Below, in pieces: positions 36,499 through 48,495 of a stretch of DNA of 64,000 nucleotides; the first letter of the stretch is position 1; each line of letters starts with the position of its first letter. This DNA comes from Glycine soja (Eukaryota; Streptophyta; Magnoliopsida; Fabales; Fabaceae), in the NCBI RefSeq assembly GCF_004193775.1, contig NC_041019.1, forward strand, positions 11,270,204 to 11,334,203, in the 5' to 3' direction. Position numbers and translations under genes: made by a program. The notes below the pieces were generated by a model, which saw only the letters and a list, made by a program, of their open reading frames with translations, searched no databases and was not told where the DNA came from.

Positions 36499-37169
36499 AA
36501 ATTGAGTTTTAATTGATTAAAAGAGAAAATTAGTAATAAATTAATTGAAGGAGACATGGTCATCAAGAATCACACAATTATTAGCATTGACATTATTATT
36601 TTTCTCATTCATCTTTATCACTATCTTCACTACTTGAGTAGTAATCACTCTCAAGTCATCAATACCAACTTGATAATCTTCACTAATACACCATCCTATC
36701 CTCACCCTCCAAAATCATCATTTTCCCACCATTTGATTTTTAATTTTGCAATGGGCATGTACATTGATTCTCATTTTGCTTCTTATCAAGAGTTTTGATT
36801 GTGATAATTTTTATATGTTATTTTTACTTTGTCAAGCATGGTAGATGGCAAGATTATGTGTGAAATTAAATGTTTATATCGTCGTTTGGATTAAAGCTTT
36901 GGAGAGGGAGATTGAACACCCTTTCGCAGTACAAGCTATGTTTGGGGGGTTGTCATTTTATAATTAAGTGAGGTATGCTGTATTTTGTCATTTTATAATA
37001 AGTTTAATTTTGTGCTACTTCTTGGCTTAACTTTGATCATTTGTATGCACTGTTTGTGCACTTGGAGACTCTCTTGTATTATTTATTGATAATATATGCA
37101 ATTTTTTTTTGTTTTGTGTCTTTATGGGATTTAAGATATATAATTTTATTGATTATACATTTCAATCTA
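36499..37169. other. Unannotated intergenic DNA
   Basis: No gene or repeat recognised. Confidence 0.4.
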
Positions 37170-37185
37170 AATTTGATAACATATA

Positions 37186-37406
37186 CCCAATGAGTGTAGC
37201 TCGATTGGCAACACACGCCAAGGGTGAAAGAGAATTGGGATTTGACCCTCGCATAATACACTCTTTAGGTGGAGCGATGAGTTTTAAGTGTGACTAAGTC
37301 TCGAACTGAAGATTAGTCAAGTAGGCGGTCCAAAGTATCGAAACTTACTTGGATACCTTGGGGTTCCATCAAGGAGCTCGGTGGTTGAACCAAAAATAAA
37401 AAAATA
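37186..37406 (+). mobile_element. tRNA-derived SINE
   Basis: A 221-bp unit with an A-box-like TAGCTCGATTGG near its start and a B-box-like GGATTTGACCC about 40 bp later. It ends in an A-rich tail (CCAAAAATAAAAAAATAA). It is bounded by AATTTGATAACATATA (37170-37185) and AACTTGATAGCATATA (37407-37422), a 16-bp target duplication with two mismatches. Open frames crossing it are not genes. Confidence 0.72.
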
Positions 37407-37517
37407 AACTTGATAGCATATAGGTAATAGTGTATTAATATATAAGATGCATAATCACAAATATAAAGCATGGAACAATGAATACATATCAAAATGCTAA
37501 CTTTTTTATTAAAAAAA

Positions 37518-37808
37518 ATACATTTTGCATTGGTTTTTGCTAAAATCAATGTAGTAAGCGAAACTTTCAACATCGATTATGTCAATAACTGATGTAAGAT
37601 GTGACTTGACTCATGCAGGGTGTGTCACTTCCTACATCAAAATCAAGGGGAACCAATGTTAAATGTTATTAGGGTTCTACATTGATTTGAAATCATATCA
37701 ATGTTAAATATATGCATATATTTAACATTGTGTTGAACAACATGAGTTCTAAAATTGATGTAGTATGCATTCCATAAGTGATGTCAAACAACTTTGATGT
37801 AGTAGTGC
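37518..37808 (-). mobile_element. CACTA-type transposon end remnant
   Basis: Degenerate CATTGGTTTT/AAAATCAATGTAG motifs in both orientations end at GATGTAGTAGTG (minus strand CACTACTACATC). Related to, but diverged from, the array at 6600-7045. Confidence 0.6.
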
Positions 37809-39021
37809 TTCGTGGGATATTATTGGCAAATAGTCACATCTTAAGCTTGTGGTCTAATTAGATTAGTATTAATATAAATTGGATAATATATGTTAGAATA
37901 TGTCAACTCCTTAAATGAAACTAATTACTTCAATGAATTAGCCTCTAGTTCTTGGTGAAAAGATATTTTGAGTTTATCTAAAATATGTATAAAAATATTA
38001 GGCAGAAAAGAAAATAAAAACTTTTTCATACACCTTTACTTAGAGATTCTCTTAGCTAGACCATTAATTAAACTAGAAGATACCCAAAACGTTTGTTAAA
38101 ACAGTTGTTGTTGATGACTGAGTCAAATTTGGAAAACTCATCACACGGCTAAGAGTGCATGCCGACCTCTTTCTTGTTTCCACTGGCTATTAATCATGCA
38201 AGTTGATGGATGGTTGATATCTAAGTTACCATTGCCGTGTGGTTTTTCATTACTTAACCGCGTTTCACGCAGCTGAATCTTACATACTTTTCTTAATGTG
38301 GGTTTTCTAGCTAGTAGGCTTTCATTTTAATTATATAATTTTATTATGGTCTAAATTCAGTAATGATAGGATACTTAATATTAGTCTTGCGTGGTGAATG
38401 AGCGTTTCAATTAATTAATAGTGAGTGAGCTGGAAGAAAAGCGGGGGATGAATATTGGAGGGGCTGAGTGTGAAAGTTCTTGCGTAAATGACAGTCTCAA
38501 TCTCAATGTTTTTATCAGATGTACCAAAAAACAAAATAAATAATAATGATATTGTCATCTATGTAAGAATATCAAAACTCAGTACTTTTACGAACACGAG
38601 GAGCCATGAGAATCACTGGCAGTAATTAAAAACATTTAAAATTATAAGATATTTTTTATGTTAATCATCGATTCATCAGGAAAAAAAATCATAACTTATC
38701 TGAAATTCGATCAGGAAATCACTAAAGTTTAGTCAAGAATCATTTTCGTTAAAGATCGAACTTAAGTACTACTCAAATTCAATCTTAACTTCAACATATT
38801 AATTAACAACTTATGTTCAATCACTTGGTTACTAAATTAGGTGTTAATTATATTATACTTTTATTTTTTATTTTTTGACCCAAAATGATGTTTTTATTTT
38901 AGATCATATAAAATGCTCTGTACTAATAATATTTAAAAGAGAACAAATTTTTTTACCCAATATTTTTAATTACAAATAAATTATTTCTAATTGATTGATC
39001 TATGTAAGCAATTGTAAACTC
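37809..39021. other. Unannotated intergenic DNA
   Basis: No gene or clear element recognised. Confidence 0.4.
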
Positions 39022-39890
39022 TCTAGCAAGAGCCAAGTTTAGCTAGTCGGGGGCCCAATTATAAAACTAAAGTCTCCAATAAATATACAAACATCAAATT
39101 TCATAAAAAGTAAATTATATTTTTTAAATAATCTAAAAACATATATAGAAGACATATTTATACGTAAGGAAAACTAATTTGTTTTTCAGTAAAGAATGAA
39201 TATTACAAATGTCAATCATCATTTCATGTCATTAAGAATCCTCATAAATTTCTAATAAAAAGTGATATCCAAGTTATTGATATTTTTTATGAATATATTT
39301 TTTTAATTATGTTCTAAAAATCTATTAACTTGGAATAGATTATGAAAGACATCAAATTATCTTATACAACAACAATAATTATAAAAAAATAATAAAATAT
39401 TACATCATCATTAACATGACATATTGTCAAACCATCATCCACATCATTAATTAAATGATGAGATGTGACAACATCATCGAATATTATGTCATTATTTAAT
39501 ATATTCATACTGACAACAGATATTAAAATCAAATATAAAAAAATATAAAAATTTCATGTAGTAAAATAAAAAATAAAGTTTAAATAGTAAAATTAAAATA
39601 AACTATATTACAAATATGACAAATATATTTGAATCTATATTTTTTTCTATGGGCTAAACAAACCAAAAACACGAAACAATATCATCGATTGAGAAGTTAA
39701 AACATCATCCAACAACCATGAAGACAAATTGAGAATGAGAAAAGAAATAGAAGATTCCCAAACCCAAGGTTAAAATTAATCTTGGCAAAAAAACCTAATA
39801 TACATATAAAAAATTACAATTGAAAATTTTCAGGGGGCCAAGGCCCCCACAGGTACAAATAACTACGTCCTTGGTCCCTGGTTGATGGTA
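39022..39890. mobile_element. hAT-like non-autonomous element (tentative)
   Basis: The left end has AGCCAAGTTTAGCTAG then CGGGGGCCC. The right end has GGGGGCCAAGGCCCCC then CTACGTCCTTGGTCCCTG, which reads CAGGGACCAAGGACGTAG on the other strand. These resemble ends of plant hAT elements. The ends match each other weakly and no 8-bp target duplication was found. Confidence 0.4.
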
Positions 39891-39938
39891 ATCCTCTGTA
39901 TCCATCCCTATCCTACCAATGAAAAGGTGTCACGTCAT

Positions 39939-40172
39939 TTAATGAAGACACATCAGGTTTGATGAAAGCAAACGACGTTTGTGTTTGTGAGTATCATGTT
40001 TCTCCATTATTGCCAACACTGAACCAGAAACAACATTGCCTCTACCCCACACACTAAACGCCTGAACCAGCAGTTCCATCGAATCAGGGTGCATCAAGGC
40101 AAGCACGAAATTCATGTCCCAACGCCAACGCATCAAATTTGTGCTTAGCTCTGCACCAATACGACCACGCAA
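39939..40172 (-). other. Unrecognised GC-richer open frame, possible gene fragment
   Basis: A 77-codon frame containing MRWRWDMNFVLALMHPDSME and SVWGRGNVVSGSVLAIMEKH. Its composition is more gene-like than the AT-rich surroundings. I do not recognise a family and see no intron or promoter. It could be a captured exon or chance. Confidence 0.25.
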
Positions 40173-40734
40173 TTAAACCCTTACAATAAATCATATATAA
40201 TATTAACTAAAGATTAAATTTTAAAAGCCAAAAAAATCTGAAAGAACAACCCAAACATATTTTAAAACCCAAAAAAGTCTGAATCATGAAATTCAAATAT
40301 TATCAAAAATGATTGCTAAGGATCCTAATTAAGAAATAATAAAATCTATTTAGTCACAAACAATCCCTTATACTAATAAATCCTAACCAATCTAAAATCA
40401 AACTAAGTAAATGAGATAGTAATTCTTCAAGTCTCTTTGGTCCTAATGATTTCATCTCCATGCTCTGAAAACAATACTAACCAATGAGATATATAATCTC
40501 ACTGATAATTTGCAAATAGTATTGTTCCTAGCCAATGCCAAAACCAGAAAAATCAACCACAATATCCATATTCTTCAAAAACATCACTAGTGGTAATATG
40601 AATATTTTAAAATTATAATTTCTTCATAATAAGATATTATAATGTCGTCACAGTCGTTTTTCACATAGCAACAATTAATCATTGATAATATCAGAATCAA
40701 TCTACACAACATTAAATCAATCAAATTCTATGGT
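40173..40734. other. Unannotated AT-rich DNA
   Basis: No gene seen. Confidence 0.4.
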
Positions 40735-41062
40735 ATTCATCATTATGTGGAGATATACTTCTTCCTATAAGAATTTACCTCAATCTCTTGTGGGCATAAA
40801 GTCAATCATATGAAGCATCAACTCAATCTCATATAGTGATATATTTTTTTCTCAAAGAAGTTGTCTTAATCTCGATGTGGAGATATGCTCATTTCTTGAA
40901 GAAGTTACCTCAATCTCAATTATATGGAGTATCAGTTCAATCTCAAGAAGAGATATACTCCTTCCTCAAAATAAATTATCTCAATTTTAATTATGTGGAA
41001 CACCGACTCAATCTCATGTGGAGATATACTCTCCCCTTAAAGAAGTTATCTCAATCTCATAC
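40735..41062 (+). repeat. Degenerate tandem repeat, about 70-bp period, cut by element D
   Basis: Recurring TGTGGAGATATACTC, AAGAAGTTACCTCAATCTCA and ACTCAATCTCA blocks. The array stops at the element D insertion and is not seen to continue beyond 46275. Confidence 0.7.
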
Positions 41063-41449
41063 TGATACACAAGATAAAGAGTTCCTGGATTTCGAGGACC
41101 AGGGAAACCTCCACACACAAGATGAAGAAGAAGGTGAAATTCTTATTGATGATGCTGTTATTTACATAAGGATATTTATAATGATATTCTACAATAACTG
41201 AATTTGTCTTTTTCTGCATAAATGGAATATCAAGGTAATTGAAATATCAAGACCGTTAGGCTTGATCCCAAGCACGATCCTGCAGCATCATCCTCAGGAA
41301 CCTCAGGCTCTCAAACATAGTCTTTCAGGTACTTGGGCCTCGAGACCCTTCTCTTGGTATCACTTGCTATTCGCACCTCACCATCATATTGCTTTGTTTG
41401 TTCTACACCTTTATCTGCTATTTGCACCTTGGACATTACGGTGCTATCA
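41063..41449 (-). repeat. 3' LTR of element D
   Basis: TGATACAC to GTGCTATCA, the same length as the other LTR. The last codons of pol reach into it, to 41311. Confidence 0.93.
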
Positions 41450-44400
41450 TTCGGGGGCCCTTGCAGAATAACCTTGTCCTCAAGGTGATAGTCCTGCTGT
41501 AATGTGTCCTAATCTTCCCAGGAAGTATCATTTGGAGTCAACCCTTTCCATTGCACCAGCACCTGCCATGGGTCTGCTGGGGTGGCCCTCCTATAATCCT
41601 GGATAGACAATGGAGAGATGAGAGGTTGATCGTGAAGGAATTTGTCCGGCAACTGGACCGGAATTTCAGACTCCGATGTTCCCCGGAATTGCTTCAACAC
41701 CGAACAATGAAAAACAGGGTGAACACGAGCGTTTCCCGGCAGCTGTAACCGATAAGCAACCGGCCCTACACGCTCAATTACTTAAAGGGACCATAGAACC
41801 TCTTAGCTAATTTTCCTTGCACACTGGTATTCTCCTTCACTGAGGATTGTCGTCGAGGCCTGAGTTTGAGTAAGACCCAATCTCCAGGCTGATAAGACAT
41901 CTCCCTCCTCTTCATATCCATGAACTTCTTCATCTTAGCCTGGGCCTTAAGAAGTTTCTTCCTGATACATTGGAATGTCTCATCCCTGTCCTTGAGCATC
42001 TCCTCTACTGCATCTAATTTTGATGTTCCGTGATATAATCCGGGAAATTGAATGGCTTCTGTCCGAAAGTAATTTCGTAAGGCGTGGATCTCGTGGCAGC
42101 ATTCCAATAGGTGTTATGGGACCATTCCACCCATAAGAGGAGCTTCCCCCACACTCGCGGTCTCCGATGAGCAAAAGCCCTTAAGTATTGCTCGATGATT
42201 CTGTTCATCACCTCAGTCTGCCCGTCTGTCTGAGGGTGATAGGCAGAACTCATTCGAAGTTGCGTCCCACTCAATTGGAATAGCTCACGCCAGAAATTGC
42301 TGAGGAACAGGGGGTCTCTATCCGATACTAAACTTCGGGGAATTCCATGAATTTTCCCCACAATCTCCATGAACAGAGCAGCCACCATGTGAGCTGTGTG
42401 CGAAGATGGTAATATGCCCAAGTGTATCCCCTTAGAGAAGCGATCTACTACCACGAGAATGACGGACTTTCCTTGAAAAGGGGGAAGGCCCATTATGAAA
42501 TCCAGGGAAAGATCTTCCCAAGGTCTCTGTGGCACCGGCAAAGGGCAGAGCAGCCCTACACTTTTCTTGGTTTCATATTTCGTAAGCTGACAATCAACAC
42601 ACTGGGCAACAAATTTGGTTACATCCATTCGAAGACCAGGCCAACTGAAGTTTTCTGAAACTCGAGCTAGGGTCTTAGCCACTCCCATGTGCCCCCCTGT
42701 GGGAGTTGAATGGAATTTAGTGAGCAAGGTGGGTATTAATGGAAGTCCCCGGGGAAGCCATATGCGCTTTTGGTGCAGAATCAGGTTATTAACAATGGAG
42801 TAGCCCGGGAATGTGGCAAGAGATTGACCAATTGCGTGCCTTTGAGTTACATACTCTGAAGAAGCTTCCAACTGACGACGGAGCTCCTCCATGAAAGTAA
42901 AACATGGTACCGATAAAGTCATCTATGATGGAGTATGATCCGGGATACGCGAGAGAGCATCGGCAGCTTGGTTCAGAGCTCCAGAACGATGAATTATCTG
43001 GTAGTCATACCCCATCAATCTCGCTAAATACGTGTGCTGCTCTAGGGTCTGTATCACTTGTGTTAATAACTCTTTCAAGCTTCTATGGTCTGTGACAATG
43101 ATGAAACGATGACCCAACAAATACTGCCTCCACTTCTTAACCGCCATCGTGACGGCAAACAATTCCCTTACATAAGTGGATGCACTCAGGAGTTTCGGGG
43201 GAAAAGGCTGGCTAAAGAAAGCTAGGGGGTGTCCTTGCTGAGATAAGACAGCTCTCATCCCTACACCGGACGCGTCAGTCTCGACGGTGAATGGCTGCTC
43301 AAAATCCGGCAAGGATAACACAGGAGCCAACGACACATCTTGTTTTAGTTTCTCGAATGCATCCTGTGCTGCGTCCGTCCACAGGAAATGAGCTTTTATG
43401 GTGATATGAACCAAAGGAGCAGCGATGGTGGCATAACCTCTGATGAAACGCCTATAAAAGCCTGCGAGCCCCAAAAAACTTCTAACTGCTTTAATCGAGT
43501 GAGGAATTGGCCATTGAAGGATAGCCTCGACCTTAGAAGCTACTGGTTTCACCCCTTCTGACAACACAATATGGCCAAGGTATTCGACTTGATTCTGCAC
43601 AAAGAAACACTTTGATAATTTAAGAACAAATTGATGGGTGAGTAATACCTGAAAAGTAATTTCAAGGTGGTTAAGATGTTCTGCCATAGATGCGTTGTAG
43701 ACCAATATGTCATCAAAGAAGACAATAATGAAGCGTCGGAGATATGGCCGGAATATCGCGTTCATCGTGGCCTGAAATGATGAAGGGGCATTACATAACC
43801 CAAACGGCATTACGCGAAATTCGTAATGTCCGTGATGAGTTCGAAAAGAGATTTTCGAAATGTCTTCAGGGTACATACGTATATGATGATACCCTTGAAG
43901 CAAATCGAGCTTCGAGAAGTAATGAGCACCCCCTAATTTGTCCAACAATTCGTCAACGGTAGGTATCGGGAACCTGTCTTTAATGGTGAGAGCATTGAGC
44001 GCCCTATAATCCACGCAGAATCTCCATGATCCATCCTTGTTTCTTGACGGGCAAGACCGGCGATGAAAAGGGGCTATTATTGGGTTGTATAAGGCCCTTT
44101 TGTAGCATAATTTCAACTTGTTTCTCAATTTCCTGCTTCTGGAAATGGGGGTACCGGTAGGGGCGGACATTCACAGGTGTGGCTTGCGGTAGAAGATGGA
44201 TACGGTGGTCTGTCTCACGTTGCGGAGGAAGGGTGTTGGGTGTTTGAAACAAAGGGTGGTAACGGTCAAGGATACTTTGAATGTGGGGAGAAGGAGTAGG
44301 ATCATCTTGGATGGAAGGGGGCTCTGGTAATATCGTGCCATGGAAATACTAGCTTGTGGGTTGGTGTCGTCAAAGACGATGGAATTGCGTGGAGGAGATG

Positions 44401-44850
44401 AAGTTCAAAGTGGTCTCAGTGTCCCCTTTTAATTCTACAAAAGTGCCGGCATGGAAGAACTTCATGCATAAAGTATTATAATCAGTGAGGACAGGGCCGA
44501 GGGACTTCAACCATTGCACCCCCAAAACGACGTTAGCACCGGCAATGGGCAGAACGTGCAAGTCAACGGTGAACTGAGTGTTCTGGATGACCACCTTGAC
44601 ATCCTCACATACGCGCGTGCACTCCAATTGTTGGCCATTGCCAACCATAACTCGCAAGGGATTGGTATCGCGAGTGGAGAGACCCAACTCTGAGACCAAC
44701 TGAAGCTAGATGAAGTTGTGGGTACTCCCACCATCCACCAGCAAGATGACCTGTCGGTCTCCAATGAAGCCCATGAAACGCAGCGTCTCGGGAGCCACCT
44801 GTCCCGCCAACGAATTAAAACTGATCTGGGCCGGGTATGGGTCACTCAGG
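41311..44850 (-). pseudogene. Element D pol: protease, RT, RNase H, integrase, chromodomain
   Basis: Protease: LLVDGGSTHNFI (catalytic Asp kept), then a TAG at 44706. RT: DYRALN, SKLDLLQGYHHIRM and the catalytic FFDDILVY, after a frameshift near 44035. RNase H: TVETDASGVGM, VTDHRSL and NQAADALSR. A TAG at 42923 separates it from integrase. Integrase has the HHCC finger (H..H, CVDCQLTK) and D,D,E residues in LDFIMGLPP, SDRDPLF and PQTDGQTEVMNR. Frameshifts lie near 42030 and 41783. The chromodomain reads WQVLVQWKGLTPNDTSWED, with a TAG where Trp is expected (41509). The frame then runs 65 codons to a TGA at 41311, inside the 3' LTR. Catalytic residues are largely preserved, matching the young LTR age. 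Confidence 0.9.
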
Positions 44851-44879
44851 TCAGGAGGGGTTGGGTCGGGTTATGGGTC

Positions 44880-45864
44880 AGGGGGGTTTATAAGGCCTGG
44901 GAAGGGTTCGTCTTCCTCAGCGACCAGAAGAAATGCCCTAGAGGCGCAGCGATGCCCTCTGTGGTATTTCTCGTCGCACGTAAAGCAAAGCCCTCGCTCC
45001 CGGCGAGAGGCAATTTCTTCCGGGGTGAGGCGTTTCACAGGAGAAGGGTTGTGACGCGTGGGTGGTGGTAGCAAGGGTGGGGTTGGTATCGAACGCAGGG
45101 GAGTGGGGGAAATGTGGTTCTGTGTGGGGGAAAAAGGGGAGAGGTGGGTTGGTGTGGGCTGAGGGTGGTGATTGCGGGAGGTGTTGCGGCCATCGAGGAG
45201 CTTCTCCTCCTGAAGTCGAGCGAGACCCGCCGCCTGTACGAGTGTCAGTGGCTAGTGGGCCTGGACCTCGCGGTGAATGTCCGGCGACAACCCCGACACG
45301 AAGCAGCTTAGCAGGAAGGGTGGAGGAAGGCCTATGATGCGGTTCGCTAATTCCTCGAATTCGGCAAGGTATTGCGCCACCGTACCACGTTGGGTAAGCT
45401 TGAATAGGATGCCGGTAGGGTCCTCGTACTGAGAAGGAGCGAACCGGGTCTGGACCGCTTGAAGAAAGGCCAGCCAAGACGTGAATTGGCCATTTCCGTT
45501 CATCCATTGGAACCAGGCCAAAGCACGGCCGTCCATATAGAACGCAACAATGGTAAGCCTCTCTGCCTCGGGGGGTAGCATGGTACTCAAAATACTGGGT
45601 GATCTTAAAGATCCACCCAGAAGGGTCACTCCCATCAAATCGAGGAACATCAATTTTAATTCTGTGATGTTGTGCGGGTGAAGGGGACAAAGCAGGGGTA
45701 GATGAGCCAGGGCCGGTGTTGGGAAGCGTGGGAGGAAGACGATGAAGTATTTCATTCAGCTGGAATGTAACCTTTTGTAGGGTCTCACCCATGGACAATT
45801 GTTGAGCCGCAAGCTTGAGAATGGCATCTTCTAAGGAAGCAGGAACATTAGAGGGGTCAGGCAT
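44880..45864 (-). pseudogene. Element D gag with frameshift and stop
   Basis: Begins at the ATG at 45864 (MPDPSNVPASLEDAILKLAA). The retrotransposon gag domain reads IDVPRFDGSDPSGWIFKITQ, then FYMDGRALAWFQWMN after a one-base loss in a C run near 45572. A TAG at 45252-45254 follows EVQAH. The zinc knuckle CFTCDEKYHRGHRC (CX2CX4HX4C intact) lies near 44980. Gag binds and packages element RNA in cytoplasmic particles. This copy cannot make a full product. Confidence 0.87.
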
Positions 45865-45883
45865 AGCAACGAGAGCACCAAAA

Positions 45884-46270
45884 TGATACACAAGATAAAG
45901 AGTTCCTGGATTTCGAGGACCAGGGAAACCTCCACACACGAGATGAAGAAGAAGGTGAAATTCTTATTGATGATGTTGTTATTTACATAAGGATATTTAT
46001 AATGATATTCTACAATAACTAAATTTGTCTTTTTCTGCATAAATGGAATATCAAGGTAATTGAAATATCAAGACCGTTAGGCTTGATCCCAAGCATGATC
46101 CTGCAGCATCATCCTCAGGAACCTCAGGCTCTCAAACATAGTCTTTCAGGTACTTGGGCCTCGAGACCCTTTTCTTGGTATCACTTGCTATTTGCACCTC
46201 ACCATCATATTGCTTTGTTTGTTCTGCACCTTTATCTGCTATTTGCACCGTGGACATTACGGTGCTATCA
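45884..46270 (-). repeat. 5' LTR of element D
   Basis: A direct repeat of 41063-41449, followed by TSD CATAC. The bases just inside (TTTTGGTGCTCTCG on the minus strand) are not the usual iMet primer site. Confidence 0.92.
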
Positions 46271-46275
46271 CATAC

Positions 46276-46422
46276 TATCAAAGAATTTCATATACAGAAG
46301 ACATGATATCAAACACATTTAGTTTAATTAAATCATATAAAGAACCTATCACAATTCAATCGATTATTAGCACTTACCAAAAAAACATGATCCATCTTCA
46401 AATTATAAAATCATGAGCACCA

Positions 46423-46469
<47 letters not shown>

Positions 46470-47581
46470 CATAATTCACTTGAGGCACACATAGTAGCCA
46501 TGAAATCTCAAGGTAAGCAAATAACAATAATAATAATTCAAGTAAAGCACATAAAAAAAGTCTTGAATTCTCAAGGCAACCATTCAATACATCTTCATTT
46601 TCAACTAGAAGCTTTTGACCAATCCCAACTAGTGATTATCTCATAGTAATTATATGTATATTATCGCAACATTTTTATTGAAGTTGCTTAGCACTAGTTT
46701 GTGAGTTCCAATCGAGTTTGGCAACACAACTTTACGACTTTCATCAATTCCCAATATTCTAAAACTCATACCCAGCATACATGAATATTCAAATATGATG
46801 CATCTAAAATAATTTGAATGACACTGTCCCAAATTCTTTATATAAAAAATAATCTTCAAAGAATATACCATGACAATTTTAAAGGAAAACAAAGTATTTT
46901 TCTCATCTCTTGATTGCAAACCTCCCTAAGCCTCTAAATATTCTCCTAGCATATCCTATAGTCAGAACATATTCCCTCCATATGCATTCTTTCTTTTCAC
47001 TATTTTGATAACCTTTTTCCTTGTCCCCCCCCCCCCCTCTCTTTGTCTCTTTTGGTGTCTCTTGATTATTCTAATCTCTATTTGTACTAAATCTAAGTAT
47101 AACTTAATTATCTATTATTTGGTTGGATATTATCTTATCTTATTTTATCTTAAATATAAGATATAAATATAAAATAAAACTAATATATTATTTTATCTTA
47201 TGTTATTTATATCATAAATATAAGATAAAACTAATATGTTTAAAATAGAAGGTAAAACCAATATCCTATCTTATTTTGTCTTATCTTATCTAAACTATAT
47301 ATATATATATATTCTAATCTTGTCAAATATATTTATTTATAATAAATTCTATATTTTTTTTTGGATGTTACAAACACCATCCACCAAACTCGCCATGAGT
47401 GATGCACCACCTCACCAGGACAACCAACAAATCCAAAATTGAGAATGAAAGTGAGAGAAAAAGAAGAAACAAATATGTGAAATGGAGTCTCTTTCAAACA
47501 TATGCATCTTCTTATTTCCCCCTCTCTCCCCCACGACCAAGATTGTTGTTGCTGCAACAGTGTGGCTGCTTTACCGATGGT
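46276..47581. other. Unannotated DNA between elements D and B
   Basis: No gene seen. Contains an AAT microsatellite, a 12-base C run near 47026-47037 and ATATAAGATA repeats at 47100-47290. Confidence 0.45.
46424..46465. repeat. (AAT)n microsatellite
   Basis: About fourteen AAT units without interruption. Confidence 0.9.
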
Positions 47582-47586
47582 GACAA

Positions 47587-48062
47587 TGTTGCAATTTTAA
47601 TAAACCTTATGAAATATCAAATGAGCACCAAATCACATTACGTCAGATTATCAAGAGGTTCTAAGGAATACCTGGATTCATAGAGCTTGATCAACACACA
47701 GCGAAATCTTACAGCGGTCACGAACGATTGATTTAATGACCTCCTCAACCAAATCACCTTCTTCCTAATAGGACCTTCGTTTTCTCTTCAGATGGGGAGA
47801 GGAGAAACTTTTTCTTGATTTGGTGTATTGGGAACCATAACCATGCCTTAAGTTTTAACCTATTAGGGTTCTCATTATCCCCTAATGGGCCAAACTAGTT
47901 TTCGCTCATTAAGCCCATATCAATTTTCTGTTGGCAGTCTAATGGGCTCATTGAATTAGATCACTTTATATTGAACTCATCTAAATGTAAATAACTAATA
48001 TAAATGTTATAATATAATATGTAGCCCATATTAATTAATTAGGAATTATAAAATTCCTAACA
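47587..48062 (-). repeat. 3' LTR of element B
   Basis: TGTTGCAATTTT to ATTCCTAACA. The inner neighbour ATCTCCCACTTGGGCTTC is the complement of the polypurine region. Confidence 0.9.
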
Positions 48063-48495
48063 ATCTCCCACTTGGGCTTCATATTAACCTTAGACATTTA
48101 TATCACAAAATTCTTTAGGAGCACAACCGTATGTCATTTACTTTTAGACTCCTTTTATACAATCTAGTCCATCTCATATAGCAACAGAAAACCACTGTAG
48201 TTTTCATCACAATTTAGCGTGACTAAGCCACAATGATCACCACTGTTACTCATACTCGATGACATAGATCAAATATGGATAAGCGGCATGAAAATTACAT
48301 ACAATGTGATCTTAACCATGTATATTTCCAATTAGTCCAAACTTTATGCTTTATAGAGATCAATCCAAAGTGTAATACAAATATTACAAAACAAACTAAG
48401 AATAGAATGATAAACATCAACTTTATTTCTGCAGAAAATCCAAACAATACAAATATCTAGAAAAAATAAGATATAAAACATAAATGGGACTCCCA

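Larger units (their letters stand above)
41063..46270 (-). mobile_element. Element D: Ty3/gypsy chromovirus, structurally complete
   Basis: LTRs of 387 bp at 41063-41449 and 45884-46270, exact 5-bp duplications CATAC at 41058-41062 and 46271-46275, and gag-PR-RT-RNase H-IN-chromodomain order on the minus strand. The LTRs differ at about eight positions by eye (2%), so insertion is recent. Size, short LTRs and chromodomain suggest a Reina- or CRM-like chromovirus. At least eight lesions make it inactive. Confidence 0.92.

Noticed and set aside
40840..41170. Plus-strand open frame of 121 codons before element D
   Set aside because: It spans the 70-bp tandem repeat and runs into the LTR, so it is a product of the insertion junction.
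42422..45337. Plus-strand open frames opposite element D, up to 117 codons
   Set aside because: They are antisense shadows of the minus-strand gag-pol of the chromovirus.
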